DNA from: Micromonospora humi
Lineage (GTDB): Bacteria > Actinomycetota > Actinomycetes > Mycobacteriales > Micromonosporaceae
Assembly (NCBI RefSeq): GCF_900090105.1
Contig: NZ_FMDM01000004.1
Span: 372,001 to 436,000, forward strand
Direction: 5' to 3'
DNA: 64,000 nucleotides
A program made the translations under genes and the position numbers. The notes under the pieces are model-generated. The model did no database searches. It was not told the origin of the DNA and saw nothing but the letters and a program-made list of their open reading frames with translations. This document shows positions 40,185 to 48,727 of the stretch, piece by piece (the first letter of the stretch is position 1; the number at the start of each line of letters is the position of its first letter).

Positions 40185-40880
40185 TCAGCCGACGGTGACC
40201 GGGTCGAGCAGGTCGAGCACCTCGGTGAGTGAGGCGAGCACCGGCCCGTCCCAGTCGTGGTCGGCGTTGAACACCATGTGGCGGGCAAGGTCGGGGGCGG
40301 CCAGCCGAACCGGGCGCAGGCCCACCCGTTGCGCGCCGGTGAGTTCCTGGCTGCCGCCGTCGCCCACGTAGAGGCAGTCGGCCGGGGCACGGCCGAGCCG
40401 GTGGCAGGCGGCCAGGTAGAGCGCCGGATCCGGCTTGCAGCGGCCGAGCCGCACCGAGAAGACGACGGTGTCGAGCAGCGGCGCGACCGCGAGCTGGGGC
40501 AGGAACGCCGGGAGTTCGTGGGTGCAGTCGCTGACCAGCCCGGTGCGTACGCCCCGGCGGCGCAACGCGGCCAGCACCGGCACCGCCTCCGCGCGCAGCC
40601 GGGTGTCGGCCCGGACCGCCCGGTGCCGGGAGGCGACGGCGGCGCGTACCGCCGCGTCGGAGGGGCGCACGCCGACCTGGGCGCAGACCCACCGCATGGT
40701 CGACTCGGCGTCACCGAAGAACCCGCTGGCACGCTCGTAGTAACTGCCGTCGAGCACCTCGACCAGAGCCTCGGTGGAGCAGCCGAGCAGGTCGGCGATG
40801 ACGTCGTGGGCGGCTCCGCGCCGGACGCTCTGGGTCAGCGTGCCGAAGAAGTCGAACAGCACCGCGTGGAACCTGGGCAT
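40185..40880 (-). CDS. HAD-superfamily hydrolase
   Basis: A 231-residue HAD IA-type protein. Motif I is VLFDFFGTLTQS: nucleophile Asp present, but the second Asp (general acid) is Phe, as in some haloacid-dehalogenase-like and unknown HADs. Motif II is TGLVSDCTHEL, motif III RCKPDPALYLAACHRLG, motif IV YVGDGGSQELTGAQ. The cap region is short. It is upstream of the APC gene on the same strand. Substrate unknown; with motif I altered, a normal phosphatase is doubtful. Confidence 0.85.
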   Translation of the reverse strand: MPRFHAVLFDFFGTLTQSVRRGAAHDVIADLLGCSTEALVEVLDGSYYERASGFFGDAESTMRWVCAQVGVRPSDAAVRAAVASRHRAVRADTRLRAEAVPVLAALRRRGVRTGLVSDCTHELPAFLPQLAVAPLLDTVVFSVRLGRCKPDPALYLAACHRLGRAPADCLYVGDGGSQELTGAQRVGLRPVRLAAPDLARHMVFNADHDWDGPVLASLTEVLDLLDPVTVG

Positions 40881-40984
40881 GGGGAGATGCTCCGGACGTC
40901 GAGGGGAGGGTCGCCGGGTCGCGCATGATCGTAACGGAGCGCTGACGTTCCGTGTCGCCGGTCGCCGTGTGAGGATTGCTCCCC

Positions 40985-41941
40985 GTGTCCACCGCTCCCC
41001 ACCGCCCGCCGCCCGACGCGCTGACCCTGGGCGCGCTCGGGCTGGCCGTCGCCGCCGTCTCGTCCTCCGCCCCGCTGATCGCGTTCGCCGCCGCGCCGGC
41101 CCTGGCCGTCGCGTTCTGGCGCAACCTGCTGTCGGCGGCGGTGCTCGGCCCGGTCGCGGTGACCCGGCGGCGGGCCGAACTCCGCGCGCTCACCGTCGGG
41201 CCGGGCCGCCGGGAGGGGCTCTTCTGCGTACTCTCCGGGGTCGCGCTGGCCGCCCACTTCGCCACCTGGATGCCGAGCGCGAAGCTCACCTCGGTCGCGG
41301 CCGCGACCGCGCTGGGCGCGACGCAGCCGGTGTGGCAGGGGCTGATCGCCCGCTGGCAGGGGCGGCGGCTGCCGGCGGCGGCCTGGGCCGGCATCGCGGT
41401 CGCGGTGCTGGGCGCGGCGCTCGCCACCGGCGCCGACTTCGCCGTCTCCGGCCGCGCCTTCGCCGGTGACCTGCTGGCCGTGGCCGGCGGCATGTTCGCG
41501 GCCGTCTACACCGCCCTGGGCGAGCGTGCCCGGGCCAGCATCAGCACGACCACCTACACCACCGTCTGCTACGGCGTCTGCGCGGTGATCCTGCTGGTGG
41601 TCTGCCTGCTCGGCGGGGTGCGCCTGCACGGTTGGGACGGCGGGACGTGGCTGGCGATCCTCGGCCTGGTGGCGGGTGCCCAACTGCTCGGCCACTCGAT
41701 GTTCAACTACGCCCTGCACCGGGTCTCCGCGACCACGATCAGCGTGCTGATCCTGCTCGAGGCGCCCGGCGCGGCCCTGATCGGCTGGGCCTGGCTGGGG
41801 CAGCTGCCCCGGCCACTCGCCCTGCCCGGGCTGGCGCTGCTGCTGGCCGGCGTCGCCGTGGTCGTGCTCGGTGGCGCCCGGGCCGGACGCCGTGCCGCGC
41901 CGCCCGCCGTGCCCGCCGACGCCGCACCCCCCGGCGGCTGA
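40985..41941 (+). CDS. EamA-family drug/metabolite transporter
   Basis: A 318-residue protein with ten TM segments in two EamA repeats (first ending LTSVAAATALGATQPVWQGLIARW; second AAVYTALGERARASISTTTYTTVCYGVCAVILL ... VLILLEAPGAALIGWAWLGQLP). The C-terminus is an Ala/Pro tail. EamA proteins export amino acids or metabolites. GTG 40985 is favoured; TTG 40976 is an alternative. It is divergent from the HAD gene. Confidence 0.88.
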   Translation: MSTAPHRPPPDALTLGALGLAVAAVSSSAPLIAFAAAPALAVAFWRNLLSAAVLGPVAVTRRRAELRALTVGPGRREGLFCVLSGVALAAHFATWMPSAKLTSVAAATALGATQPVWQGLIARWQGRRLPAAAWAGIAVAVLGAALATGADFAVSGRAFAGDLLAVAGGMFAAVYTALGERARASISTTTYTTVCYGVCAVILLVVCLLGGVRLHGWDGGTWLAILGLVAGAQLLGHSMFNYALHRVSATTISVLILLEAPGAALIGWAWLGQLPRPLALPGLALLLAGVAVVVLGGARAGRRAAPPAVPADAAPPGG

Positions 41942-41992
41942 CCGGGCGCCGGGCGAACGGCGGACGCCGCGCGGTCGGGCGGACCTCGGGTG

Positions 41993-42508
41993 TCAGCGGC
42001 GGCGGACCCGGTGCAGGCGGAACGGCTTACGCACGACCCGGACCGCCGACGCCGGCCGGGGCTGCTCGGTCAGCGCACCGGCCGGCAGGTCGGCGCCGGT
42101 GACCGCCGTGCCCGCCGGGGTGAGCCGGTTGACCGCGCAGCCCTCGGCCGCCCAGCGCGCGACCAGGTCGGTGGCGGAACCGGAGGCGTTGAGCCGCTTC
42201 GCCGCGACCAGCGGCGCGGCGGCGTCCCACTCGTCGGTGCCGGGCCGCAGCCGGGTCACCCGCGCCGGCCAGGTCACGATCCGGCCGCCGTGGTCGCCGC
42301 GCAACGTCACCTCGGCCGCGTCGCAGTCGGCCAGCCCGGGCGCGGCCTGCTCGCCGGGACCGGTCACCACCAGCAGCGCGCCGTCCAACGGCAGGCACCA
42401 CAACGCGTACGCCGGGCCGTCGTCGACGCCGACCCAACACACGGCCGCCTTCTTCACCGCCTCGTCCACCAGCGGCGGAGTCACCCGCTCGTCCACCTTG
42501 TCGCTCAC
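41993..42508 (-). CDS. Hypothetical protein
   Basis: A 171-residue soluble protein: VSDKVDERVTPPLVDEAVKKAAVCWVGVDDGPAYALWCLPLDGALLVVTG at the N-terminus, then ADCDAAEVTLRGDHGGRIVTWPARVTRLRPGTDEWDAAAPLVAAKRLNA. The strand pattern suggests a split beta-barrel (PNPOx-like), but no flavin-binding residues are obvious. I do not recognise the family. GTG 42508. It converges with the EamA gene. Confidence 0.65.
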   Translation of the reverse strand: MSDKVDERVTPPLVDEAVKKAAVCWVGVDDGPAYALWCLPLDGALLVVTGPGEQAAPGLADCDAAEVTLRGDHGGRIVTWPARVTRLRPGTDEWDAAAPLVAAKRLNASGSATDLVARWAAEGCAVNRLTPAGTAVTGADLPAGALTEQPRPASAVRVVRKPFRLHRVRRR

Positions 42509-42679
42509 CCGACCATCCTCCCGCATCCCGACGCGCTCCGGAGCGCCGGACGACCGGATGCCGCTCGGGTCCGACGGGCCGAGTCGGCGGGACCATCGGA
42601 CGGCCACCGCTGGCCGGCGCGGGGCGGGGGCGGGGCGCCGCGCCCGCGGGCGGATCGGACAGCGACCGGCGAGGGCGGC

Positions 42680-43549
42680 TCAGCCGATGAAGGGTGGGAC
42701 GGCGATCTCGCCGCGCGCCACCGGCATCACCTGGCCGGAGACGGTCGCGCCGACCGCCGTGCCGCCCGAGGCGGTCACCGTGCAGGACAGCGACGAGGGC
42801 CGGTTGATCTCGATGCCCTGACGCACCGCGTAGGGGGTCCGGCCCTCACCGGGCAGCAGGCCGCTGGCGACCAGCCAGACACCCAGGCCCAGGGCGGCCG
42901 AGCCGGTGGCCGGGTCCTCGGGTACGCCGATCCCGGGCACGAAGACCCGGGCGTGCGCGGTTTGCGACTCGGGGTCCCAGGAGAAGAGGCTGACGTGCTC
43001 GACGCCGTACCGTTCCGCCGCCGCCGTGTTCAACCGCGCCCGGGCCACCGCGTCGGGGCGGACCGGGAGGTAGGGGAACTCCAACCCGCACCCGGCGACC
43101 CGGGGCGGTGGGCCGGCGTGGTCGGCCGCGGTGAGGCCGGCGATCTCCAGCAGCGGCTCCGGATCGAGTTCCGGGCCGAGCGTCGGCGTGCCCCCGGTCA
43201 GCGTCGCTCCGGTCGCGGTCACCTCGATCGGCAGCACGCCGGCGCCGCACTCCTGGGTGACCCTGCCCACATCGAAGACGCCGCGTCGGCCGGCGGTCAC
43301 CGCCGCACCCACGCTCGGGTGCCCGGCGAACGGCAGTTCGTCGGTCGGGGTGAAGATCCGTGCCCGGTAGGTCGCGCCGGCCTGCGTGGGTGCCAGCACG
43401 AAGACCGTCTCGGACAGGTTGAACTCCAGCGCGAGCGCCTGCATCTGTTCGGTGGCCAGACCCTCCGCGCCGAACACCACGGCCAGCGGGTTGCCGGCGA
43501 ACGGGCGGTCGGTGAAGACGTCCACGATCTCGTAGGCCAAGGTCGACAT
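42680..43549 (-). CDS. PhzF-family isomerase/epimerase-like protein
   Basis: A 289-residue protein of the diaminopimelate epimerase-like fold. It has VDVFTDRPFAGNPLAVVFGAEGL, LEFNLSETVFVLAP (catalytic Glu), TPTDELPFAGHPSVGAAVTA and GIGVPEDPATGSAALGLGVWL. PhzF acts in phenazine synthesis, but most family members are general isomerases; no phenazine genes are here. ATG 43549, divergent from the MgtE_N-CBS gene. Confidence 0.9.
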   Translation of the reverse strand: MSTLAYEIVDVFTDRPFAGNPLAVVFGAEGLATEQMQALALEFNLSETVFVLAPTQAGATYRARIFTPTDELPFAGHPSVGAAVTAGRRGVFDVGRVTQECGAGVLPIEVTATGATLTGGTPTLGPELDPEPLLEIAGLTAADHAGPPPRVAGCGLEFPYLPVRPDAVARARLNTAAAERYGVEHVSLFSWDPESQTAHARVFVPGIGVPEDPATGSAALGLGVWLVASGLLPGEGRTPYAVRQGIEINRPSSLSCTVTASGGTAVGATVSGQVMPVARGEIAVPPFIG

Positions 43550-43582
43550 GTTGTTAGAGAGTAGGCCCTTAGGCTGGTGCCC

Positions 43583-44863
43583 GTGAGCACGCCGAACCGG
43601 GTCTACATCGCTCGACTCGCCGGAGTCGCCGTCTTCGACCCGAACGGCGACCAGGTGGGCCGCGTCCGGGACGCGGTCGCCCGGATGCGCCCGACCCAGC
43701 GTCCGCCGGAGATCGTGGGACTGGTGGCCGAGATGCCGATGCGCCGGCGCATCTTCCTCTCCATCAACCGGATCACCTCGATCGACCCGGACGCCGTGGT
43801 GCTCGGCAGCGGCACCCTCAACCTGCGCCGCTTCGAGAAGCGCCCGAACGAGTTGCTGGTGCTCCAGGAACTGCTCGACCGGCGGGTCCAGCTCGACACC
43901 GGGCAGGCCGGCTCGGTGGTCGACGTGGCCATGGAGTGCAGCCGCGGCGGCGAGTGGGCGCTGACCCGGGTCGCCGTGCGCGAGCAGACCAGCCGGCTCA
44001 CCCGCCGCGGCCACCTGCACCAGGTCGAGTGGGACCGGGTCCGGGGCCTCGGCGTCGTGGGCGACAACCGGGGCACGGCGAACCTGCTCGCCGTGCTGGA
44101 GGACATGCGCCCCGCCGACCTGGCCAACGCCCTGCAGGACCTGCCCGACGCCAGGCGCAACGAGGTGGCCGCGGCGCTGGACGACGAGCGCCTGGCCGAC
44201 GTGCTGAGCGAGCTGCCCGAACGCGACCAGGTGGAGATCCTGGCCGCGCTGGACCGGGAACGCGCCGCCGACGTGCTCGAGGAGATGGACCCGGACGACG
44301 CCGCCGACCTGCTCAACGAGTTGCCGCCGCCGGAACAGGACGTGCTGCTCGACCTGATGGAGCCGGACGAGGCCGATCCGGTGCGTCAACTGCTGCGCTA
44401 CGCGTCGGGCACCGCCGGCAGCGTGATGACCTCGGAGCCGGTGATCCTGCCGCCGGACGCCACCGTGGCGGAGGCGCTGGCCCGGATCCGCGAGGTGCAG
44501 CTCTCGCCCGCCGTGGCCGCGCAGGTCTTCGTGGCCCGTGCCCCGTTGACCACGCCGACCGGGCGCTACCTGGGTATGGTGCACTTCCAGCGGTTGCTCC
44601 GCGAACCCCCGGCCGACCTGCTCGGCGGGATCGTGGTCAACGACATCGACCCGCTCCGCACCTCGACCCCGCTGACCGAGATCACCCGCCGGATGGCCAC
44701 CTACGACATGGTGGGCATGCCGGTGGTGGACCGGAACAACCGGCTGGTCGGCGCGGTGACCGTGGACGACGTGCTGGACCACTCCCTGCCGCGCGACTGG
44801 CGGGACCGGGACGCGGCGCCGACCCCGTCCGCCACCGACGACGGGACCGGGGACGATGACTGA
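43583..44863 (+). CDS. PRC barrel-MgtE_N-CBS protein lacking the MgtE transporter domain
   Basis: A 426-residue soluble protein. It has a PRC-barrel-like N-terminus (RLAGVAVFDPNGDQVGRVRDAVAR), the MgtE_N superhelical domain (about 160-275; repeats such as RERAADVLEEMDPDDAADLL) and a CBS pair (SVMTSEPVILPPDATVAEALA; MATYDMVGMPVVDRNNRLVGAVTVDDVLDH). In MgtE these cytoplasmic domains gate the Mg channel, but here no TM domain follows. The next gene (DUF1003, membrane) overlaps by 8 nt, which suggests it is the membrane partner. M. tuberculosis Rv1232c-Rv1231c has the same order. GTG 43583. Confidence 0.9.
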   Translation: MSTPNRVYIARLAGVAVFDPNGDQVGRVRDAVARMRPTQRPPEIVGLVAEMPMRRRIFLSINRITSIDPDAVVLGSGTLNLRRFEKRPNELLVLQELLDRRVQLDTGQAGSVVDVAMECSRGGEWALTRVAVREQTSRLTRRGHLHQVEWDRVRGLGVVGDNRGTANLLAVLEDMRPADLANALQDLPDARRNEVAAALDDERLADVLSELPERDQVEILAALDRERAADVLEEMDPDDAADLLNELPPPEQDVLLDLMEPDEADPVRQLLRYASGTAGSVMTSEPVILPPDATVAEALARIREVQLSPAVAAQVFVARAPLTTPTGRYLGMVHFQRLLREPPADLLGGIVVNDIDPLRTSTPLTEITRRMATYDMVGMPVVDRNNRLVGAVTVDDVLDHSLPRDWRDRDAAPTPSATDDGTGDDD

Positions 44864-45470
44864 GCAGCGACGCGGGGAACGGCTGGACCAGCCGCGCGCC
44901 CCCCGGGGCCTGCACCTGCCCCGGATCGACGCGGACTCGTTCGGCCGCTGGGCCGAGGGCATCGCCCGGGGCATGGGCACGGCGAACTTCCTCGTCTACA
45001 TGACGCTGATCCTCGCCGCCTGGTTCCTGTGGAACACGCTGGCCCCGGCGCACCTGCGCTTCGACCCGTACACGTTCACGTTCCTGACCCTGGTGCTCTC
45101 CCTCCAGGCCTCGTACGCGGCCCCGCTGATCCTGCTCGCGCAGAACCGGCAGGCGGACCGGGACCGGGTCTCGCTGGACGAGGACCGGCGGCGGGCGACG
45201 ATGCAGAAGGCGGACACGGAGTACCTGGCCCGGGAGATCGCCGCCCTGCGGATCGCGATGGGGGACGTGGCGACGCGGGACTTCCTCCGTTCCGAGCTGG
45301 CCCGGCTGGCCGAGGAGCTGGACGAGGCGGCCGAGCGGCGGCGCAGGCTGGAGCGGCGGCAGCGGGAACAGAAGGCCCGGCCGCGCACCGGCGGCGACCC
45401 GCTCGACGAGCCGCGCGACGAGCTCGACGGTGACTACGCCCACGACGGCCGGCAGGAGAGCCCGACGTAA
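44856..45470 (+). CDS. DUF1003 membrane protein
   Basis: A 204-residue protein. DADSFGRWAEGIARGMGTANFLVYMTLILAAWFLWNTL (TM1) and FTFLTLVLSLQASYAAPLILLAQNRQADRDRV (TM2) are the DUF1003 signature. A long charged coiled-coil follows (LARLAEELDEAAERRRRLERRQREQ). It overlaps the CBS protein gene by 8 nt and precedes mrp by 10 nt, so all three may be one operon. It may anchor the CBS protein at the membrane. Confidence 0.9.
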   Translation: MTEQRRGERLDQPRAPRGLHLPRIDADSFGRWAEGIARGMGTANFLVYMTLILAAWFLWNTLAPAHLRFDPYTFTFLTLVLSLQASYAAPLILLAQNRQADRDRVSLDEDRRRATMQKADTEYLAREIAALRIAMGDVATRDFLRSELARLAEELDEAAERRRRLERRQREQKARPRTGGDPLDEPRDELDGDYAHDGRQESPT

Positions 45471-45480
45471 CATTGCGGGC

Positions 45481-46626
45481 ATGTCAGCACCCGTCAGCAC
45501 CGTCTCCGACGCGATCCAGGCCGCGCTGGCCACCGTCAACGACCCGGAGATCCGCCGGCCGATCACCGAACTCGGCATGGTTCGCTCCGCCGAGCGGGAC
45601 GACGACGGCGTGGTCCGGGTCGAGCTGCTGCTCACCGTGGCCGGCTGCCCGCTGAAGGACAAGCTGCGGACCGACATCACCGCAGCCGTGGGCGCGGTGC
45701 CCGGGGTGAGCGGCGTCGAGATCATCTTCGGCGTGATGAGCCAGGAGCAGCGCCAGGAGCTGCAGTCGAAGCTGCGCGGCGGCGGCACCGCCGAGCCGGT
45801 GATCCCGTTCGCCCAGCCCGGCTCGCGGACCCGCGTCTACGCGGTCGCCAGCGGCAAGGGCGGCGTCGGCAAGTCCAGCGTCACGGTCAACCTGGCCGCC
45901 GCGCTGGCCGCGCGCGGCCTGTCGGTCGGCGTGGTGGATGCCGACATCTACGGCCACTCGGTGCCCCGCATGCTCGGTGCCGACGGCGCGCCGACCCGCG
46001 TCGAGGACATGATCATGCCGCCGCAGTCGCACGGCGTGAAGGTCATCTCGATCGGCATGTTCACCCCGGGCAACGCGGCCGTCGTCTGGCGCGGCCCGAT
46101 GCTGCACCGGGCGCTGCAGCAGTTCCTCGCCGACGTCTACTGGGGTGACCTGGACGTCCTCCTGCTCGACCTGCCGCCGGGCACCGGCGACATCGCGATC
46201 TCGGTGGCCCAACTGCTGCCGAACGCGGAGATCCTGGTCGTCACCACCCCGCAGGCCGCCGCCGCCGAGGTGGCCGAGCGGGCCGGCGCCATCTCGCTGC
46301 AGACCCACCAGCGGGTGGTCGGCGTGATCGAGAACATGTCCTGGCTGGAGCTGCCGGACGGCACCCGGATGGAGGTCTTCGGCGCCGGCGGCGGCGCGGC
46401 GGTCGCCGAGTCGCTGACCCGCACCATCGGCGCTCAGGTGCCGGTGCTGGGGCAGATCCCGATGGACACCCGGGTCCGCGAGGGCGGCGACGCGGGCCGA
46501 CCCATCGTGCTCTCCGAGCCGGACGCCCCGGCCGCCAAGGCCATGTTCGAGGTCGCCGACCGGCTCGCGGTGCGCCGTGAGTCCCTGCTCGGCAAGCCGC
46601 TCGGCCTCAAGCCCGCGGGCCGCTAG
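45481..46626 (+). CDS. mrp: Mrp/ApbC-family P-loop ATPase (lacking CxxC motif)
   Basis: A 381-residue protein: a DUF59/MIP18-like N-terminal domain (IQAALATVNDPEIRRPITELGM) and a ParA/MinD-like ATPase with Walker A SGKGGVGKSS and VDADIYGHSVPRML. Mrp proteins carry Fe-S clusters via a C-terminal CxxC. Here the matching region reads IENMSWLELPDGTRMEVFGAGGG, with no Cys, as in M. tuberculosis Mrp. Only one Cys (VAGCPLKD) is seen in the whole protein. Fe-S carrying is therefore questionable. ATG 45481. Confidence 0.92.
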   Translation: MSAPVSTVSDAIQAALATVNDPEIRRPITELGMVRSAERDDDGVVRVELLLTVAGCPLKDKLRTDITAAVGAVPGVSGVEIIFGVMSQEQRQELQSKLRGGGTAEPVIPFAQPGSRTRVYAVASGKGGVGKSSVTVNLAAALAARGLSVGVVDADIYGHSVPRMLGADGAPTRVEDMIMPPQSHGVKVISIGMFTPGNAAVVWRGPMLHRALQQFLADVYWGDLDVLLLDLPPGTGDIAISVAQLLPNAEILVVTTPQAAAAEVAERAGAISLQTHQRVVGVIENMSWLELPDGTRMEVFGAGGGAAVAESLTRTIGAQVPVLGQIPMDTRVREGGDAGRPIVLSEPDAPAAKAMFEVADRLAVRRESLLGKPLGLKPAGR

Positions 46627-46647
46627 ACGCGATCCACCGCTCCCCCG

Positions 46648-46680
46648 CCGCCCCTTCCCGGTCCCATCGGGGAGGGGCGG
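46648..46680. terminator. Bidirectional terminator mrp/tatB
   Basis: 12-bp stem (CCGCCCCTTCCC with GGGGAGGGGCGG, one G-U) and 9-nt loop between convergent mrp and tatB. Confidence 0.8.
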
Positions 46681-46702
46681 TCCGCATCCGGCCCCGACGG
46701 GC

Positions 46703-47128
46703 TCAGGTCGCGTCGTCGTAGGAGGGGCGGGGCGCCGGCGTGGTCGGGGCCATCGGGGTGGCCACCGCCGGCCGGGAGGCGCCGTTACGCAGGTCGGCCG
46801 CCTTGGCCACGTCTTTCAGCTCGTCGTGCACGCCGGTGACGTCGGAGCGCAGGTTGTCGTACATGCTCTGCAGCGGCTTGCGGATCGCCTGTTCGTCGTC
46901 CTCGCTGAGCAGGTGCTTGCGAATGAACGCCTTGGGGTGCAGATCCTCCAGCTGGATGTCCGTGCCCAGCTCGCGGCTCAGGTCCCCGGTGGCGTTCCGC
47001 GCCATGTTCCGCAGGTTGCGGACCATCCGGAGGCCGTCGTTGATCACGTTGGGCAGCCGGTCCCCGAAGATCAACAACGCCAGGAGCAGCAGGACGCCGA
47101 TCTCCCACCAGTTCAGGTTCTCGAACAC
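46703..47128 (-). CDS. tatB: Sec-independent protein translocase TatB
   Basis: A 141-residue TatB. The N-terminal TM MFENLNWWEIGVLLLLALLIFGDRLPNVI is followed by the amphipathic helix (NDGLRMVRNLRNMARNATGDL) and a charged, then Pro/Thr-rich tail. It works with TatC (not here) to bind twin-arginine signal peptides. It follows htrA by 72 nt on the same strand, an order conserved with M. tuberculosis Rv1223-Rv1224. Confidence 0.94.
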   Translation of the reverse strand: MFENLNWWEIGVLLLLALLIFGDRLPNVINDGLRMVRNLRNMARNATGDLSRELGTDIQLEDLHPKAFIRKHLLSEDDEQAIRKPLQSMYDNLRSDVTGVHDELKDVAKAADLRNGASRPAVATPMAPTTPAPRPSYDDAT

Positions 47129-47200
47129 TCCGGCCTCCTCGTCCGTGTCAGCGCAAGCCTACGCACGTGCGGGGACCATCGGGGAGGGGGTGACCGGACC

Positions 47201-48493
47201 TCACTTCGCGTCCGCGGCGAGCGTCACCGAAGTGTTCTGCCGGGCCGACCCGCGCCGGTACTCCACCGTCACCACCGAACCCGGCGCGTACTTGCGCACC
47301 AGCGCCACCAGGTCGGTCGGGTCGGTCATCGGATGGCCGTCCAGCCGGAGCACCACGTCGCCCGTGCGCATCCCGGCCGCCGCCGCCGGGCCGGCCGGCT
47401 CGACCGCGTTGAGGCGGACCCCGCCGCCGGTGGCGCCGGTGCCGCCCACCGAGGCGCCGATCACCGTACGCCGGGCCTTGCCGGTGCCGATGATCTCCTC
47501 GGTGACCCGCTTGGCCTGGTTGATCGGGATGGCGAAGGCCAAGCCGATGTTCCCCGCCTCCTGCCCGTCGGCCACCAGCGACTTGATGGTCGAGTTCACC
47601 CCGACCACCCGGCCGCCGCCGTCCACCAGCGGGCCGCCGGAGTTGCCGTGGTTGACCGCCGCGTCGGTCTGGATGGCCGCGTAGTAGCGGGTCGGCCCGC
47701 CCGGCTCCCCCGCCTGCATGGTGCGGTCGAGTGCGCTGACGATGCCGGCGGTGACGGTGTTGGTCAGCGACAGCGGTGAGCCCATGGCCAGCACCGGGTC
47801 ACCCACCGCGAGCGCGTCCGAGTCGCCGAACTGCACCGGGGTCAGCCCGCTGCGGCTCACCTTGATGACCGCGATGTCCGACTCCGGGTCCTGCCCGACC
47901 ACCGTGCCGGCCGCGGTGCTGCCGTCGTTGAACAGGACCGTGGCCCTGCCCGGGCCGTCCGCGACCACGTGGTCGTTGGTGACGATGTGCCCCTCGGCGC
48001 TCACCACGAAGCCGGAGCCCTCGCTGGTGCCGCCGAGACTCGCCACCCGGATGGTCACCACGCTGGGCAGCACCCGCTCGGCCACCCCGGCCAGCGACTC
48101 GGGCTTGCGCTGGGCGAGCGCCGGAGCCTGACCGGCCTGGGCGCCCAGCGTCGGCACGTCCCCGCCGCGCAGGACCGCGTAGGTCAGCGCGCTGCCGAGC
48201 GAGCCGGCCAGCAGCGCGGTGATCAGTGAGACGAGCACCACCTGACGCAGGCCCGGCCGGGTCGGCAGGTCCGGGTCGGTGACCGGCTCCGGGTCGGCGG
48301 ACCCGTCCGGCGCGGCGGCCGGCACCACCACGGCCGCGGGCGCGTACGGATCCCGCCAGGGGTCGGCCAGCGCGTCGGTCCACCAGGGCGACGTCGTCGC
48401 ACCCCCGGCACCCTGCGGCGGCTGCCCGGGGGCCGGCCCTCCCACGGGTGCCCCGGCTCCGCCGGGCCGGCGCCAGTCCCAGCCGTCGGTCAC
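47201..48493 (-). CDS. htrA: HtrA/DegP-type membrane-anchored serine protease with PDZ domain
   Basis: A 430-residue protein: Pro/Ala-rich cytoplasmic part (1-90), one TM (QVVLVSLITALLAGSLGSAL), a trypsin-like domain with the triad His (TNDHVV), Asp (SDIAVIKV) and Ser (NHGNSGGPLVD), and a C-terminal PDZ domain (RLNAVEPAGPAAAAGMRTGDVVLRLDG). It degrades or refolds envelope proteins. In mycobacteria and Streptomyces the gene follows sigE-rseA; here those are missing and an O-methyltransferase is divergent instead. GTG 48493. Confidence 0.93.
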   Translation of the reverse strand: MTDGWDWRRPGGAGAPVGGPAPGQPPQGAGGATTSPWWTDALADPWRDPYAPAAVVVPAAAPDGSADPEPVTDPDLPTRPGLRQVVLVSLITALLAGSLGSALTYAVLRGGDVPTLGAQAGQAPALAQRKPESLAGVAERVLPSVVTIRVASLGGTSEGSGFVVSAEGHIVTNDHVVADGPGRATVLFNDGSTAAGTVVGQDPESDIAVIKVSRSGLTPVQFGDSDALAVGDPVLAMGSPLSLTNTVTAGIVSALDRTMQAGEPGGPTRYYAAIQTDAAVNHGNSGGPLVDGGGRVVGVNSTIKSLVADGQEAGNIGLAFAIPINQAKRVTEEIIGTGKARRTVIGASVGGTGATGGGVRLNAVEPAGPAAAAGMRTGDVVLRLDGHPMTDPTDLVALVRKYAPGSVVTVEYRRGSARQNTSVTLAADAK

Positions 48494-48727
48494 GTCCGTG
48501 CCTCCCACTTTCGTCCCGCACGCCCCGCGCCGGGCGCCGGCGGAGCCGGACGACCGTGGCGCGCGGGACACATCCAGGATTGCACGGATGACCCGGGTGG
48601 AGTCAGGGGTTGCCGCCGGTGATCGTCCGGCGGGCGACTCGCGGCTGCGCCGCTACCGGGTCGCCTCTACGCTCACAGTGCCAACCGACCCTTCGCACCA
48701 GACCCGCCCCGGAGGTGTCCCATCGCC

